Source: an uncultured Duodenibacillus sp.
GTDB taxonomy: Bacteria; Pseudomonadota; Gammaproteobacteria; Burkholderiales; Burkholderiaceae_F
DNA length: 52,601 bases
Assembly: GCA_944388865.1 (NCBI GenBank)
Contig: CALXKM010000016.1
Span: 1 to 52,601, forward strand
Reading direction: 5' to 3'
A program made the translations under genes and the position numbers. Within the stretch, counting starts at the first letter, position 1. Every line of letters starts with the position of its first letter. The notes beneath the pieces are model-generated. The model worked only from the letters and a program-made list of their open reading frames with translations. It ran no database searches and was not told the DNA's origin. Of the stretch, positions 42,134-51,493 are shown one piece after another.

Positions 42134-44254
42134 ATGACAACCAAAAAGCGCAATCTCTTTGTCACTACCGCTTTGCCCTATGCCAACGGGGCCTTTCACA
42201 TCGGCCACATCATGGAGTACATCCAGGCCGACATCTGGGTTCGTCATGAGCGAATGTGCGGCAATACGGTGCATTTCGTGGGCGCCGATGACGCCCACGG
42301 CGCGCCGATCATGATCGCCGCTCAGAAAAAAGGCATCACGCCGCAGCAATTTGTTGCCGAAATCGCCGCCGGTCGCAAACAGTATCTTGACGGCTTTCAC
42401 ATCACGTTTGATCACTGGCATTGCACCGACAGTCCTGAAAACACCGAACTCTCGCAGATGATCTATCTGCGGCTCAAAGAAGCCGGCTTGATCTACACCA
42501 AAGAAATCGAGCAGTTCTACGACACGGCCAAAGGAATGTTTCTGGCCGACCGCTTCATCAAAGGAACCTGCCCCAAGTGCGGCGCTCCTGATCAGTACGG
42601 CGACTCGTGCGAGAAGTGCGGCTCGGTCTACTCTCCCACCGACCTGGTCGATCCCAAGAGCGCGCTCTCGGGCACGACGCCGGTTCTGAAGACCTCAACG
42701 CACTACTTCTTCAAGCTCTCTGATCCGCGCGCCGTCGAGTTCCTACACGAATGGACGCAGGGCAAGGGCGCCGACGGTGCAACCCGCGTACAGGCCGAAG
42801 TTCTTGCCAAAGATCAGGAATGGCTCTCTGGCGGCAACCTCGCCGACTGGGACATCTCGCGCGACGCTCCTTATTTCGGCATTGAAATTCCCGATGCGCC
42901 GGGCAAGTATTTTTACGTCTGGCTCGACGCTCCCATCGGATACCTTGCAAGCTTTAAGGCCTACTGCGCCAAAATCGGTCTTGACTTTGAGGCCGAGCTT
43001 ACCCGTGAGGACACCGAACAGATCCATTTCATCGGCAAGGACATCATCTATTTCCACACGCTGTTTTGGCCGGCCATGCTGCATTTCGCGGGTAAGCCCT
43101 TCCGCGTTCCGGATCATGTCAATGTTCACGGCTTCATGACCGTCAACGGTCAGAAAATGAGCAAGTCGCGCGGCACCGGCATCAGCCCGCTTGAATACCT
43201 CAAGCTCGGCATGAACGCCGAATGGCTGCGCTACTATCTCGCGGCCAAACTCAACGGCCGCGTCGAAGATGTCGATTTCACCAAAAACGACTTCCAAGCG
43301 CGCGTCAATTCCGACCTTATCGGCAAGTACGTCAACATTGCCAGCCGCGCTGCGGGCTTTATCTTCAAGCGCTTTGAAGGCAAGGTATCCGATGCCGCCA
43401 TGAGCGATCCGATTCTGAGCACTCTGCGCGAAGCTGCCCCTGAGATCAAGGCAGCCTACGAAACGCGCGAATATGCCCGCGCCATGCGCCGCATCATGGA
43501 GCTTGCCGACGTCATCAACGAGTTTGTTGACCGCGAAAAGCCCTGGGAGCTTGCCAAAGACCCTGAGCGCGCAGCCGATTTGCAGCGCGTGGCCTCCGTT
43601 GCGCTCGAAGGCTTCAGACTTCTGACGCTTTATCTCAAGCCCGTGCTTCCGGCAACGGCCGAGCGCGTCGAAGCATTCCTCAATTGCGGCGAACTCACCT
43701 GGGACAGCGTTGAAAATGTACTCTCGAGCAGCCGCCCAATTTCCAAGTACGAGCACCTGATGGGACGCGTCGATCGCGAAAAGCAGCTCGACAAACTTCT
43801 GCCTGAAGTCGGCGCAGTGCAGGCCGAGGAACCCAAGCCCGCCAAAGCCCCCAAGGCAGCCAAAAAGCAGGCCCCTGCCGCCGCCCCGAGTGCTCCTGGG
43901 GGCGAGCCCATTGCCGAAATCTGCACAATCGAAGACTTCATCAAAACCGATCTTCGCGTCGCTCGCATCGTCAAGTGCGAGGAAGTCGAAGGATCCGACA
44001 AGCTTCTGCGTCTTGAGCTTGACGTCGGCGAAGACCGTCTGCGTCAGGTTTTCTCCGGCATCAAAGCCTGGTATAAGCCTGAGGATCTCGTCGGCCGTTT
44101 GGTTGTGATGATTGCCAACTTGGCGCCTCGCAAGATGCGCTTTGGCGTAAGCGAAGGCATGGTGCTTGCTGCCAGCAGCGCGCTCAAAAAGGACGAAGGC
44201 GTTTATCTGCTCGAGCCCTTTGAAGGAGCCGAGCCCGGCATGCGCCTGCACTAG
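42134..44254 (+). CDS. metG: Methionyl-tRNA synthetase
   Basis: Class I synthetase charging tRNA-Met. The 706-residue protein has [19 protein letters not shown] (HIGH motif at ~22-25), a single zinc knuckle [18 protein letters not shown] near residue 145, [17 protein letters not shown], the KMSKSRG loop near 340, an anticodon-binding helical domain, a Lys/Ala/Pro-rich linker and a C-terminal tRNA-binding OB fold ([32 protein letters not shown]). The plan equals that of E. coli MetG (677), with a slightly longer linker. ATG 42134. Confidence 0.97.
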   Translation: MTTKKRNLFVTTALPYANGAFHIGHIMEYIQADIWVRHERMCGNTVHFVGADDAHGAPIMIAAQKKGITPQQFVAEIAAGRKQYLDGFHITFDHWHCTDSPENTELSQMIYLRLKEAGLIYTKEIEQFYDTAKGMFLADRFIKGTCPKCGAPDQYGDSCEKCGSVYSPTDLVDPKSALSGTTPVLKTSTHYFFKLSDPRAVEFLHEWTQGKGADGATRVQAEVLAKDQEWLSGGNLADWDISRDAPYFGIEIPDAPGKYFYVWLDAPIGYLASFKAYCAKIGLDFEAELTREDTEQIHFIGKDIIYFHTLFWPAMLHFAGKPFRVPDHVNVHGFMTVNGQKMSKSRGTGISPLEYLKLGMNAEWLRYYLAAKLNGRVEDVDFTKNDFQARVNSDLIGKYVNIASRAAGFIFKRFEGKVSDAAMSDPILSTLREAAPEIKAAYETREYARAMRRIMELADVINEFVDREKPWELAKDPERAADLQRVASVALEGFRLLTLYLKPVLPATAERVEAFLNCGELTWDSVENVLSSSRPISKYEHLMGRVDREKQLDKLLPEVGAVQAEEPKPAKAPKAAKKQAPAAAPSAPGGEPIAEICTIEDFIKTDLRVARIVKCEEVEGSDKLLRLELDVGEDRLRQVFSGIKAWYKPEDLVGRLVVMIANLAPRKMRFGVSEGMVLAASSALKKDEGVYLLEPFEGAEPGMRLH

Positions 44255-44278
44255 TCAAGAAACTTTTGTCAATCTGAT

Positions 44279-44307
44279 AGTGCTGACGGATTCAATCCGT
44301 CAGCACT
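44279..44307 (+). repeat. Perfect 12-base inverted repeat after metG
   Basis: AGTGCTGACGGA (44279-44290) / TCCGTCAGCACT (44296-44307) with a five-base loop, starting 25 bases after the metG stop codon. There is no T-run (TGCCTTAGG follows), so it is not a standard terminator. It probably forms a stable 3'-end structure in the metG message. Confidence 0.75.
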
Positions 44308-44431
44308 TGCCTTAGGCTTGCAGTAGGCATGAGCTTGCTTGATGTCCGCGTACGAGATTGGGTTCGTCCGTAAAGGCAGTTTCGCCGCTGTGCAGACACG
44401 GCATTTAGCGTACCTACAAGCCAACAATCCC

Positions 44432-44475
44432 AAAAACGCTGCCATTCCTTGTCATCAAGGCCTGGCAGCGTTTTT
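44432..44475. terminator. Strong bidirectional terminator
   Basis: Thirteen-base perfect stem AAAAACGCTGCCA (44432-44444) / TGGCAGCGTTTTT (44463-44475). The A-run on one side and T-run on the other allow it to stop transcription from metG (rightwards) and from the cyclase gene (leftwards). Confidence 0.9.
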
Positions 44476-44554
44476 CTTTACTCGACGGCTGAAAAAGCAG
44501 CTTTCAGTGTATTGATATGGATGAGAGAGGAAAAGTTGGATCCAACAGTTCTGG

Positions 44555-45190
44555 TTACATGCGGCCAAAAGCCCTGACTGGGGAGCCGTCTTTTGCAGAG
44601 GTTTTCAGCGGAAGAGCAAAAAAGAAAAAGCGCCGACCAAGAAGCATCTCAACATTGGCAAGATTTTCCACAATCAGTCCGTGGCTAGCCTCAAACCACA
44701 GCTTGTGCCGGAGGTCTTCACCCGGCCTGTCTGGCCCGCAGGCATCAAGTCCAAAACCTTTGAGCCTCATGCCGGCCATGCGCGCCAAAAGCTTCTCGGA
44801 AGGAACCGCAATATTGCTCGAAAAATATTCGGCACTCTGCCACAGACGCGATTGCCCCGTATAAAGAATCACCCAGTCGAGTTGCTCAGACTCCACCTGT
44901 TCAACAACATCAGCTGAGATTTCTCCATCACGCACAAAGTTTGTGCAGTCCAAGGCGACAGCCTCACCCATGAAGTTTTCAAGCGCAAAAGCGCTCAAAG
45001 GCCTTGCGTTGTCAATCATATGCGCAGGCGCGTCCACATGCGTGCCGGCGTGCGTGCCCATCGCAATTTTGTGCACGGCAAAACCATCGAGCTCAACTGT
45101 TGTCGCAGGCTCAACAAAGATCTGAGGATCTCCTGGATAGGCGAGCGTTTTTTTGTCGATAGTGTGGGTGAGATCAATGTAGCTTGTCAT
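44555..45190 (-). CDS. Cyclase-family metal-dependent hydrolase (kynurenine-formamidase-like)
   Basis: 211-residue protein of the cyclase/kynurenine formamidase family (PF04199-type). The family signature is MTSYIDLTHTIDKKTLAYPGDP at the N-terminus and GTHAGTHVDAPAHM near residue 48, which supplies the zinc-binding His and Asp residues, and then LDWVILYTGQSRLW. Characterised relatives hydrolyse N-formylkynurenine or isatin; the substrate here is unknown. ATG 45190. It follows dcuC on the same strand after 151 bases containing a terminator, so the link is loose. Confidence 0.85.
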   Translation of the reverse strand: MTSYIDLTHTIDKKTLAYPGDPQIFVEPATTVELDGFAVHKIAMGTHAGTHVDAPAHMIDNARPLSAFALENFMGEAVALDCTNFVRDGEISADVVEQVESEQLDWVILYTGQSRLWQSAEYFSSNIAVPSEKLLARMAGMRLKGFGLDACGPDRPGEDLRHKLWFEASHGLIVENLANVEMLLGRRFFFFALPLKTSAKDGSPVRAFGRM

Positions 45191-45239
45191 GGCGCAACCT
45201 TTGCCGAAGCCCCAAAGAAAACCAGCGCAAAACAACGAA

Positions 45240-45297
45240 AAAGAGCCGCCCGTTGCTGCTCAAAACACCCCAGAGTGCAACGTCGGCTCTTTTTTTT
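45240..45297 (-). terminator. Terminator of dcuC
   Basis: Long stem: AGAGCCG (45242-45248) / CGGCTCT (45284-45290), with an inner CGTTGC / GCAACG. It has an A-run to the left and a run of eight T to the right, so it may act both ways. It lies 45-100 bases beyond the dcuC stop codon. Confidence 0.85.
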
Positions 45298-45341
45298 CTT
45301 GGTGCGCAAACTCTTGACTGCTGCGCACCAATTTTTTCGCA

Positions 45342-46613
45342 TCAAACCATCAGCAGCGCGCAGGCAAGCACGGCGATGAAGCACGGAATGGCCGTGCGCT
45401 TGACGACTTCAAGCGGATTGACCATGGCAATGCCCGAGACAAGAATCGTCACGCCGGCCAAAGGCGACATCGTGCGGCCCAATGCACCGGTCAGGAAGGC
45501 CAGACCGCCCAGACCTTCGATCGTCATGCCGAAGTCCTTGGCGTGCGGCGTCACGGTTTCATTGAAGGCAAGCGTTGCAGCGTCGCCCGAACCCGTGATC
45601 ACGCCCATGATGTAGGGGCCAAACGATCCGCCCCAGCGGGCGATGTCGTTGGATTCCTTCAGGGCCGAAACGAACACGTCGATCAATCCCGTGGCACGCA
45701 GACCAGCAGCGAAGACGCCCGCGGCGATGATGATGCCCATTACGTCTGCGTAGCCCTTGCCCATGCCGTTGAAGAACTGCTTGGAGAAGTCCTGCGGATT
45801 GGCGCGCGCCACAGCCAGAGCGCAGATGGCGCCGATCAGCATGGCCTGCGCCACGCCCATCTTGATGGCCAGAATCCACATGTTGCCCGTCACCAGAATG
45901 CCGATCGGGATCAGCGGAATAATGGCCTTGATCGGGCTCGGAACGAAGTTGTCGTCATTCTTCTGGAGCTTGGATTCGTCAACCTGAGCGTTTTCATCAC
46001 CCTTGTTGTCGCCCAGAATCAGGCAAACGATCAGCGTACCCACGATGAGAATCGCGCCGCACATCAGAGAGTACGGGGTATGAGTACCGATGAACTCAAT
46101 GACTTCCATATTGGCCATCTTGGCCACATAGGGGTTGTGAGACGTGCCGGGCGACAGATACGAACCGATCGTGCCGGCAAGAACGGCCGCTGCAGCGGCA
46201 GCGGGCTTGATTTTTGCCCGAAGCATCACCGGAATGAGCGTCGAACCCACGGCAGCCGCACAGCCGGCGGCCGAAGGAATGGCGATGTTGACAAAGAATG
46301 TAATGGCCGTGCAGAGCGGGATCAGGAAGATGCCCAAGCCGCGAATCGGCGAAGCCAGATAATGAACGAGTGAACGGTCGCACTGCGTGTAGCTTGCGAC
46401 GAATGCAAAGCCCATCGAGCCGCAGATTGCCATGATGAGCGAATTATTCGTCATGGACTTTGCAAACTGATTGACGCCAGCCATGAAGTCCCAGCTGATT
46501 AAGCAAAGGAACAAGCCGGCGGCAATGAGCACCATGCGCGTTTCCCAACGCTTAACAAGCGCCCATATGGTCGCAAAAATGACAACGACTGCAATCCAGG
46601 AAAGTATGGTCAT
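45342..46613 (-). CDS. dcuC: DcuC-family C4-dicarboxylate carrier
   Basis: 423-residue inner-membrane carrier with about 12 hydrophobic segments. It matches the DcuC/YfcC-like plan: early ETRMVLIAAGLFLCLIS, VNIAIPSAAGCAAAVGSTLIPVMLRA, YLSPGTSHNPYVAKMANM, a charged cytoplasmic loop near 205-225 (GDNKGDENAQVDESKLQKNDD), ITGSGDAATLAFNETVTPHA, and GRTMSPLAGVTILVSG. DcuC relatives export succinate or exchange C4-dicarboxylates during anaerobic growth, which would suit the fumarate-reductase-like enzyme at 26.7-28.1 kb. Substrate not proven. Transcribed alone. Confidence 0.88.
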   Translation of the reverse strand: MTILSWIAVVVIFATIWALVKRWETRMVLIAAGLFLCLISWDFMAGVNQFAKSMTNNSLIMAICGSMGFAFVASYTQCDRSLVHYLASPIRGLGIFLIPLCTAITFFVNIAIPSAAGCAAAVGSTLIPVMLRAKIKPAAAAAAVLAGTIGSYLSPGTSHNPYVAKMANMEVIEFIGTHTPYSLMCGAILIVGTLIVCLILGDNKGDENAQVDESKLQKNDDNFVPSPIKAIIPLIPIGILVTGNMWILAIKMGVAQAMLIGAICALAVARANPQDFSKQFFNGMGKGYADVMGIIIAAGVFAAGLRATGLIDVFVSALKESNDIARWGGSFGPYIMGVITGSGDAATLAFNETVTPHAKDFGMTIEGLGGLAFLTGALGRTMSPLAGVTILVSGIAMVNPLEVVKRTAIPCFIAVLACALLMV

Positions 46614-46937
46614 AAGAATTGCCCTCCAGTCGGATTTTTATCCTTTTGTTTTTTATCGTCCAATCCCGCAGTCGCAAAACGACACGCTCGCAAGACTCGG
46701 ACTTTTACTGCTACAACCGAGTTTAACCGAGGCAACGCTCAAAGTTGATACGTTTCGATACGATTTCTAATAAATTCCCAAATTGCGCCTTTAGCATCAA
46801 AAATCTGTGCTGTCTTTGCAAATCCCAGCAAACGCCTCAGAATGCGAAAAGGCATCGAATCCCGAAAAAAGATCGACGCCTTTTTTGCTTTGATTTCGAC
46901 CGCCGTCGGACAGCCCAAGCAAATTTGCCTGCCGCTT
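46614..46937. other. Intergenic region between dcuC and erpA
   Basis: 324 bases holding the dcuC promoter (leftwards) and the erpA terminator. The stretch AAAGTTGATACGTTTCGATACGATTT (46741-46766) contains GATACG twice; I find no proper FNR or CRP palindrome there. No gene seen. Confidence 0.4.
46847..46886 (-). terminator. Terminator of erpA
   Basis: AAAAGGCATCGA (46847 onward) pairs with TCGACGCCTTTT (to 46884) with one A-C mismatch. It is flanked by A-run and T-run, so could work in both directions. It lies about 52 bases beyond the erpA stop codon. Confidence 0.75.
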
Positions 46938-47315
46938 TTAGACCGAGAAGGATGATCCGCACGAGCAGGAAGTCACCGCGTTGGGATTGCGAATGACGAA
47001 TTGCGAGCCTTCAAGGTCTTCCTTGAAATCGATTTCCGCACCCACAAGGTACTGCATGGAAAGCGAATCAACAAGGAATGTCACGCCGTCGCGCTCTATG
47101 ACGGCATCGTCTTCGGCCGGCTTTTCCTCGAACTGAAATCCGTACTGAAAGCCCTGGCACCCGCCGCCTTGCACGAACACGCGCAAGGGCATGTTGGGAT
47201 CATCCTCTTCGGCCAAAAGCTCCTTGACTTTAGCCACGCAAGCATCGGTAAAGACAAGCGGTTCGGGCGCTTCATCCGGAGAGGGATTTTCGAGCACTTT
47301 GTTTTCTTCAGTCAT
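46938..47315 (-). CDS. erpA: A-type Fe-S carrier ErpA
   Basis: 125-residue A-type carrier that passes Fe-S clusters to apoproteins. Cluster ligands are Cys in [11 protein letters not shown] and the C-terminal CSCG. The early [16 protein letters not shown] and [18 protein letters not shown] match ErpA more than IscA (Q-G-F-Q instead of C-S-G-x). It has an acidic N-terminal extension of about 20 residues. ATG 47315; the frame is open upstream but without coding character. Monocistronic. Confidence 0.93.
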   Translation of the reverse strand: MTEENKVLENPSPDEAPEPLVFTDACVAKVKELLAEEDDPNMPLRVFVQGGGCQGFQYGFQFEEKPAEDDAVIERDGVTFLVDSLSMQYLVGAEIDFKEDLEGSQFVIRNPNAVTSCSCGSSFSV

Positions 47316-47499
47316 GAATTTTTTCTCCACGTCCGATCTCATTTTCAGAAGCGGACACATCAGAAGGTTGGCGACCGATTATATCGAAGGCAAGGCAAAG
47401 CAGTGCCCGGGCCCGCGCATCTCGTGTGCAAAAGTTCTTGTCGGTCAGATATGGACAGGCTTGCTTGGCGCCATTGTTTGTCGTACTGCCAGACCAAAT

Positions 47500-48756
47500 C
47501 TAAAGCATGCGTCTGCGCGGATCCTCACCCTTGGGCATAAGCATCCAGGCGCGCACCACGCTCTTTTGTCCGCCCGCCCTGCGCCCAGCTGCATCTCCAT
47601 AGCCCCAGAAGTAGTCAAAGCGCAGCACGCCTCGAATGGCGCTTCCGGTGTCCTGAGCCACGACGGCGCGCGCTGCGTCCAAATGCGGACGATCCTGCTT
47701 CATGTCAATCACAAAAGGCATGCCCATAGGCCAGTAGCGACGGTCAACAGCAATTGAGGCCTCAGGCGTCAGCGGCACGCCCTGCGAGCCGATGGGGCCA
47801 GCTGTTTCATCAGCATCCTTTCGCTCTTTGAAAAACACAAAGCTTGGGTTTGCGTTTAATAGTTCCTGCGTGCGCTGCGGATTTTCTTTAGCCCAGCGCT
47901 TGATGCGCTCCATGCTCATCTCGGAGCGCGAGAATCCGGCATTTTTCACCAGCCAATTAGCAATTGCCCTGTAGGGGTGTCCGTTTTGATCAGCGTAGCC
48001 CAGACGCATGAAAGTGCCGTCATCGAGAAGCACCCTGCCCGAGCCCTGCACCTGCAGAAAAAAGGCCTCCACCGGATCATCCACCCAACAAAGCACATAG
48101 CGCCTCATGTCAGAGCGACGCGCAATCTGCTCTCTTGTATCGTAGGGCACAAGTCTGCGCCCCTCGAGCTTGCCGCGCAGCCGCATGCCTTTGAGCTCAG
48201 GATGAAGGCTCTGCAAATCCACCACAATCAAATCGTCAGGGACGCGATAGACGGGATGCTGATAAGGCCCATGCCTGCGGCGGCTTCCTCTGAGCATCGG
48301 CTCGTAGTAGCCCGTAGCGATTCCCGCATCGCTGATCTGCTCATCCTTTTTGCCGGCAAGAGAGGCCACACGCCAGGGATCAAACCATGTGAGAAAAAAC
48401 TCTCGTGCTCCGCCTTGCCTCACAAACTGTGCGTTTGAGCAAGCATCAAGCCAAATTGCCTTGGTTCCCATCTGAGTGCAGGACCGCTTGAAGGCGGAAA
48501 GCGCCGCTTCCCAGCTGGCTTCAGACACTGGCGGCAGTTCTGAAAATGAAGCCCGGGCAAATCGCACGTCGCCGTCAACCACCGGATAAGCCGCCTCAAC
48601 GAGAGTCGCTTCCGGTTCTTCTTCAGGAATTGGAACAATCGTCTCGCCGGAAATAATGACCGGCGCATCTTCTGGCGGCGTGGTTGTGCATGCCGCAAGC
48701 AGAACAACTGCCCCAGCAATGGCCGCGCGTTTGAACCAAAGCTCGAAACCTGACAC
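47500..48756 (-). CDS. mltA: Membrane-bound lytic murein transglycosylase A
   Basis: Outer-membrane lipoprotein that cleaves peptidoglycan glycan strands to 1,6-anhydromuropeptides. The start is GTG at 48756, with a strong GGAGG six bases ahead; the GTG at 48771 would put that site inside the gene. This gives 418 residues with lipobox LLAACT (Cys23). Family blocks: FLTWFDPWRVASLAG, GIATGYYEPMLRGSRRRHGPYQHPVYRVP, the 3D-type domain AVVAQDTGSAIRGVLRFDYFWGYGDAAG with catalytic Asp, and a C-terminal RAWMLMPKG. Gap of 184 bases to erpA. Confidence 0.94.
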   Translation of the reverse strand: MSGFELWFKRAAIAGAVVLLAACTTTPPEDAPVIISGETIVPIPEEEPEATLVEAAYPVVDGDVRFARASFSELPPVSEASWEAALSAFKRSCTQMGTKAIWLDACSNAQFVRQGGAREFFLTWFDPWRVASLAGKKDEQISDAGIATGYYEPMLRGSRRRHGPYQHPVYRVPDDLIVVDLQSLHPELKGMRLRGKLEGRRLVPYDTREQIARRSDMRRYVLCWVDDPVEAFFLQVQGSGRVLLDDGTFMRLGYADQNGHPYRAIANWLVKNAGFSRSEMSMERIKRWAKENPQRTQELLNANPSFVFFKERKDADETAGPIGSQGVPLTPEASIAVDRRYWPMGMPFVIDMKQDRPHLDAARAVVAQDTGSAIRGVLRFDYFWGYGDAAGRRAGGQKSVVRAWMLMPKGEDPRRRML

Positions 48757-48812
48757 TGATGCCCTCCGCACAAAAATAAAAATGGATGAGCAGCCTTTAG
48801 TTTTGCGGCAGG

Positions 48813-49979
48813 CTAAAAGCGCTCTTCTTCAGAAAGAAAGCGCTCCTGCACATCGCTCAGAAAACGCCTGCCCAAATCGGTTGCCGCAATGCGCCCGGCA
48901 TCCCGCACCAAGAGTCCTTCTTCACGAAGCTCCTTGAGCACGGGATCAATCACCGACAAACTCAGTCCCGTCGTCTGCTGCCAGCGCTCGGCGGGAACGC
49001 CATCGAAAAGTCTGAGTGCATTGAGCATAAACTCAAAGGGCAACGACTGTGCATCAACATCGTGCAGCTGTCCGGCCACGCGTCCGTGCTCAATATCATC
49101 CATGTACAAAAATGGCGAAGCGCGATGCACGGTTCTCACAATGCCCCCATCGACGGTCACCTTGCCGTGCGCGCCGGCACCTATGCCCAAATAGTCGCCG
49201 AAAGTCCAATAGGTCAGATTGTGCCGACAACGCCGTCCGGCTCTGGCATACCCAGATATCTCGTAGTGCTCAAAGCCAGCTTCGCAAAGAGCCGCATGCA
49301 CAAGCTCCCCCATATCGGCAGCCGCATCAATGTCCGGCAGCCCCGCGGGCGGCCTCTTGGCAAAGGCCGTCCCCTCCTCAATCGTGAGCTCATAAAAGGA
49401 CAGATGCACGACTCCAGAGCACAAAGCCGCATCCACATCGCGGCGCACATCCTCAAGCCTCTGTCCTGGCAAGGCATACATCACGTCGAGATTGACGTTG
49501 TCCGTGCAGTGCAATGCCGCCTCCACTGCACGATGAGCTTCCTGCCCCGTATGAATGCGCCCGAGCGCCTTCAAGAAGCGATCATCAAAGCTCTGCACGC
49601 CGATCGAAAACCGATTGACGCCAGCCTGAGCGTAGTCCTCAAAGCGCCCGTGCTCAACGGTGCCGGGATTGGCCTCCATCGTCACTTCACAGTCTGATGC
49701 AAGCCGAACGCGGCTGCGAATGCCCTCCATTAAACCGGCAAAGCCATCAGGGCTCATCAAGCTCGGCGTGCCGCCGCCAAAAAAGATCGACGTCACCGTT
49801 CTTGGCCCAGCCAGCTGCAGGTTGACTTCGAGATCTATGAGCAAGGCGCTCAAATACTCTTTTTCGTGATTGCGATTGGACAGAGCCGCCGAATTGAAGT
49901 CGCAGTACGGGCATTTGCGCACGCACCAGGGCCAGTGCACGTAAAGCGCAATGCCTGTCTCGGGCTTAATTTCTACCAC
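48813..49979 (-). CDS. hemW: Radical SAM haem chaperone HemW
   Basis: 388-residue radical SAM protein, often mislabelled as oxygen-independent coproporphyrinogen oxidase. The cluster motif is CVRKCPYCDF (Cys-x3-Cys-x2-Cys) near residues 19-28, with IALYVHWPWC before it. SIFFGGGTPSLM, EANPGTVE, FSIGVQSFDD and the C-terminal HemN-type winged domain follow. Its first bases overlap rdgB's end by seven (49973-49979), so the rph-rdgB-hemW genes are translationally coupled. It inserts haem into respiratory enzymes. Confidence 0.95.
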   Translation of the reverse strand: MVEIKPETGIALYVHWPWCVRKCPYCDFNSAALSNRNHEKEYLSALLIDLEVNLQLAGPRTVTSIFFGGGTPSLMSPDGFAGLMEGIRSRVRLASDCEVTMEANPGTVEHGRFEDYAQAGVNRFSIGVQSFDDRFLKALGRIHTGQEAHRAVEAALHCTDNVNLDVMYALPGQRLEDVRRDVDAALCSGVVHLSFYELTIEEGTAFAKRPPAGLPDIDAAADMGELVHAALCEAGFEHYEISGYARAGRRCRHNLTYWTFGDYLGIGAGAHGKVTVDGGIVRTVHRASPFLYMDDIEHGRVAGQLHDVDAQSLPFEFMLNALRLFDGVPAERWQQTTGLSLSVIDPVLKELREEGLLVRDAGRIAATDLGRRFLSDVQERFLSEEERF

Positions 49980-50572
49980 CCCCAGCGCTCCTTTAAAGCC
50001 TCGAGCATGCGCACCATGGCGCGGCCTCTGTGACTGACGGCATTTTTCTCCTCGGCAGTCAATTCAGCTGCTGTTTTGCCAAATTCGGGCAGATAAAAAT
50101 GCGGATCGTAGCCAAAGCCTCCCGTGCCGCGAGGCGAATCAATGATCTCTCCCGCCCAGCTTGCCTGCGCCACGACAGGATCAGGATCATCGGCCGTGCG
50201 CACCGCCACAAGCACGCATGTGTAGGACGCACGCTTGTCTGCGACATTTTTAAGCGCAGCCACAAGCTTGACATTGTTGGCAGCATCGTCGGCGTGATTG
50301 CCCGCATAGCGCGCCGAATGCACGCCGGGCTCGGTAACCAGAGCATGCGCCGTGATGCCCGAATCATCGGCCATTGCCGGCAGTCCTGTTTGCCGCGCTG
50401 CGTTGCGCGCCTTGGCAAGCGCATTTTCTAGAAATGTGCCGAAAGGCTCTTCGCACTCAACGACGCCAAGCGCTCCCTGAGCCGTCACTTCAATGCCTCG
50501 GCTGCCGAAAAGCGCATTGAATTCGCGAATTTTTCCCTTGTTGTTGGAGGCCAGTACTAATCTTTTCAACAT
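49973..50572 (-). CDS. rdgB: XTP/dITP pyrophosphatase
   Basis: Sanitises the nucleotide pool by hydrolysing dITP/XTP to monophosphates. The 199 residues have VLASNNKGKIREF at the start, the ENALAKARNAARQTGLPAMADDSGI block with catalytic acids, YAGNHADDAANNVKLV, and the GYDPHFYLPEFGKTAAEL plus NAVSHRGRAMVRMLE motifs. Between rph and hemW in the usual order. Confidence 0.96.
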   Translation of the reverse strand: MLKRLVLASNNKGKIREFNALFGSRGIEVTAQGALGVVECEEPFGTFLENALAKARNAARQTGLPAMADDSGITAHALVTEPGVHSARYAGNHADDAANNVKLVAALKNVADKRASYTCVLVAVRTADDPDPVVAQASWAGEIIDSPRGTGGFGYDPHFYLPEFGKTAAELTAEEKNAVSHRGRAMVRMLEALKERWGW

Positions 50573-50590
50573 GCCAAAGCCCTTGCTCTG

Positions 50591-51316
50591 TTATTCGAGT
50601 CCCAGAGCTTGCCTCTGGGCCAACATGATCTCGCGACAGCCTTTGTCTGCCAAATCAAGCATGCCGGCGAGCTCTGTGCGCGAAAATGGAGCACCCTCTG
50701 CCGTGCCCTGCAGCTCGATGAAGCGGCCGCTTGCGGTCATCACAACGTTCATATCCGTATCGCTTGAGCTGTCTTCAACATAATCCAAATCAAGCACAGC
50801 CCCAGTTTCGGTCATGCCCACGCTGATGGCGGCGACCTGCTCGAGAATCGGATTTTCTTCAATCAATCCCTTGGCAAGCATCCACTGTACGGCATCGTAG
50901 AGCGCCACCCAGGCGCCGCTGATCGAAGCGCAGCGCGTGCCGCCGTCGGCCTGAAGCACATCGCAATCAAGCGTGATGGTATAGGGGCCAAGCTTTGTAC
51001 GGTCAACGACTCCGCGCAGGCTGCGCCCGATGAGTCGTTGAATTTCCTGCGTACGGCCCGACTGCTTGCCGCGGGCCGCCTCGCGATCGGTACGCGTGCC
51101 GGTCGATCGCGGCAGCAGTCCGTATTCGGCCGTCACCCACCCTTCGTTTTTGTCTTTCAAAAACTTAGGAACGCCATCAAGAACGCTTGCCGTGCACAGC
51201 ACCTTTGTGCGTCCGACACTTACCAGCACGCTGCCTTCGGCGTGGCAGGTAAAGCCTCGCTCAAAACTCACCGCGCGCTTTTCATCGAAAGCGCGCCCGT
51301 CGTGTCGCTCGTTCAT
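50591..51316 (-). CDS. rph: Ribonuclease PH
   Basis: Phosphorolytic 3'-5' exoribonuclease that trims tRNA. ATG 51316 ([12 protein letters not shown]) has AAGGAAGAAAGAC ahead and yields 241 residues, near the E. coli 238. Motifs: [35 protein letters not shown], the arginine-rich loop, and [18 protein letters not shown]. An ATG 16 codons upstream (51364) is also in frame but has a poorer site. Catalytic aspartates in [19 protein letters not shown] are present. Confidence 0.96.
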   Translation of the reverse strand: MNERHDGRAFDEKRAVSFERGFTCHAEGSVLVSVGRTKVLCTASVLDGVPKFLKDKNEGWVTAEYGLLPRSTGTRTDREAARGKQSGRTQEIQRLIGRSLRGVVDRTKLGPYTITLDCDVLQADGGTRCASISGAWVALYDAVQWMLAKGLIEENPILEQVAAISVGMTETGAVLDLDYVEDSSSDTDMNVVMTASGRFIELQGTAEGAPFSRTELAGMLDLADKGCREIMLAQRQALGLE

Positions 51317-51493
51317 GTCTTTCTTCCTTGCCGTTTGGGCATCAACCGTGTTTACATCGGGCATAATCCTACACGCCTTTTGCAGGCGTCGCGCCTGAAG
51401 TCCTAGTGTGCAAGGCTGTTAGCGCTTCCCATGCTGCTCGTTCAGACGCCCGCCTTTAAGTTCGCGACACCTTCGTTACATCATTTGTTTTTT

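Larger units (their letters stand above)
44255..44554. other. Intergenic region after metG
   Basis: 300 bases between two convergent genes. It holds two hairpins (44279-44307 and 44432-44475), listed separately. Between them (44310-44430) I see no gene, tRNA or repeat. Confidence 0.5.

Noticed and set aside
42743-44251. 502-codon minus-strand open frame opposite metG
   Set aside because: Antisense shadow of metG; no domain signature.
44310-44430. tRNA gene between metG and its terminator
   Set aside because: GGTTCG resembles a T-arm, but no acceptor stem or cloverleaf can be folded around it.
46741-46766. FNR box before dcuC
   Set aside because: TTGAT is present, but the second half-site ATCAA is missing at the required four-base spacing; only a direct GATACG repeat is left.
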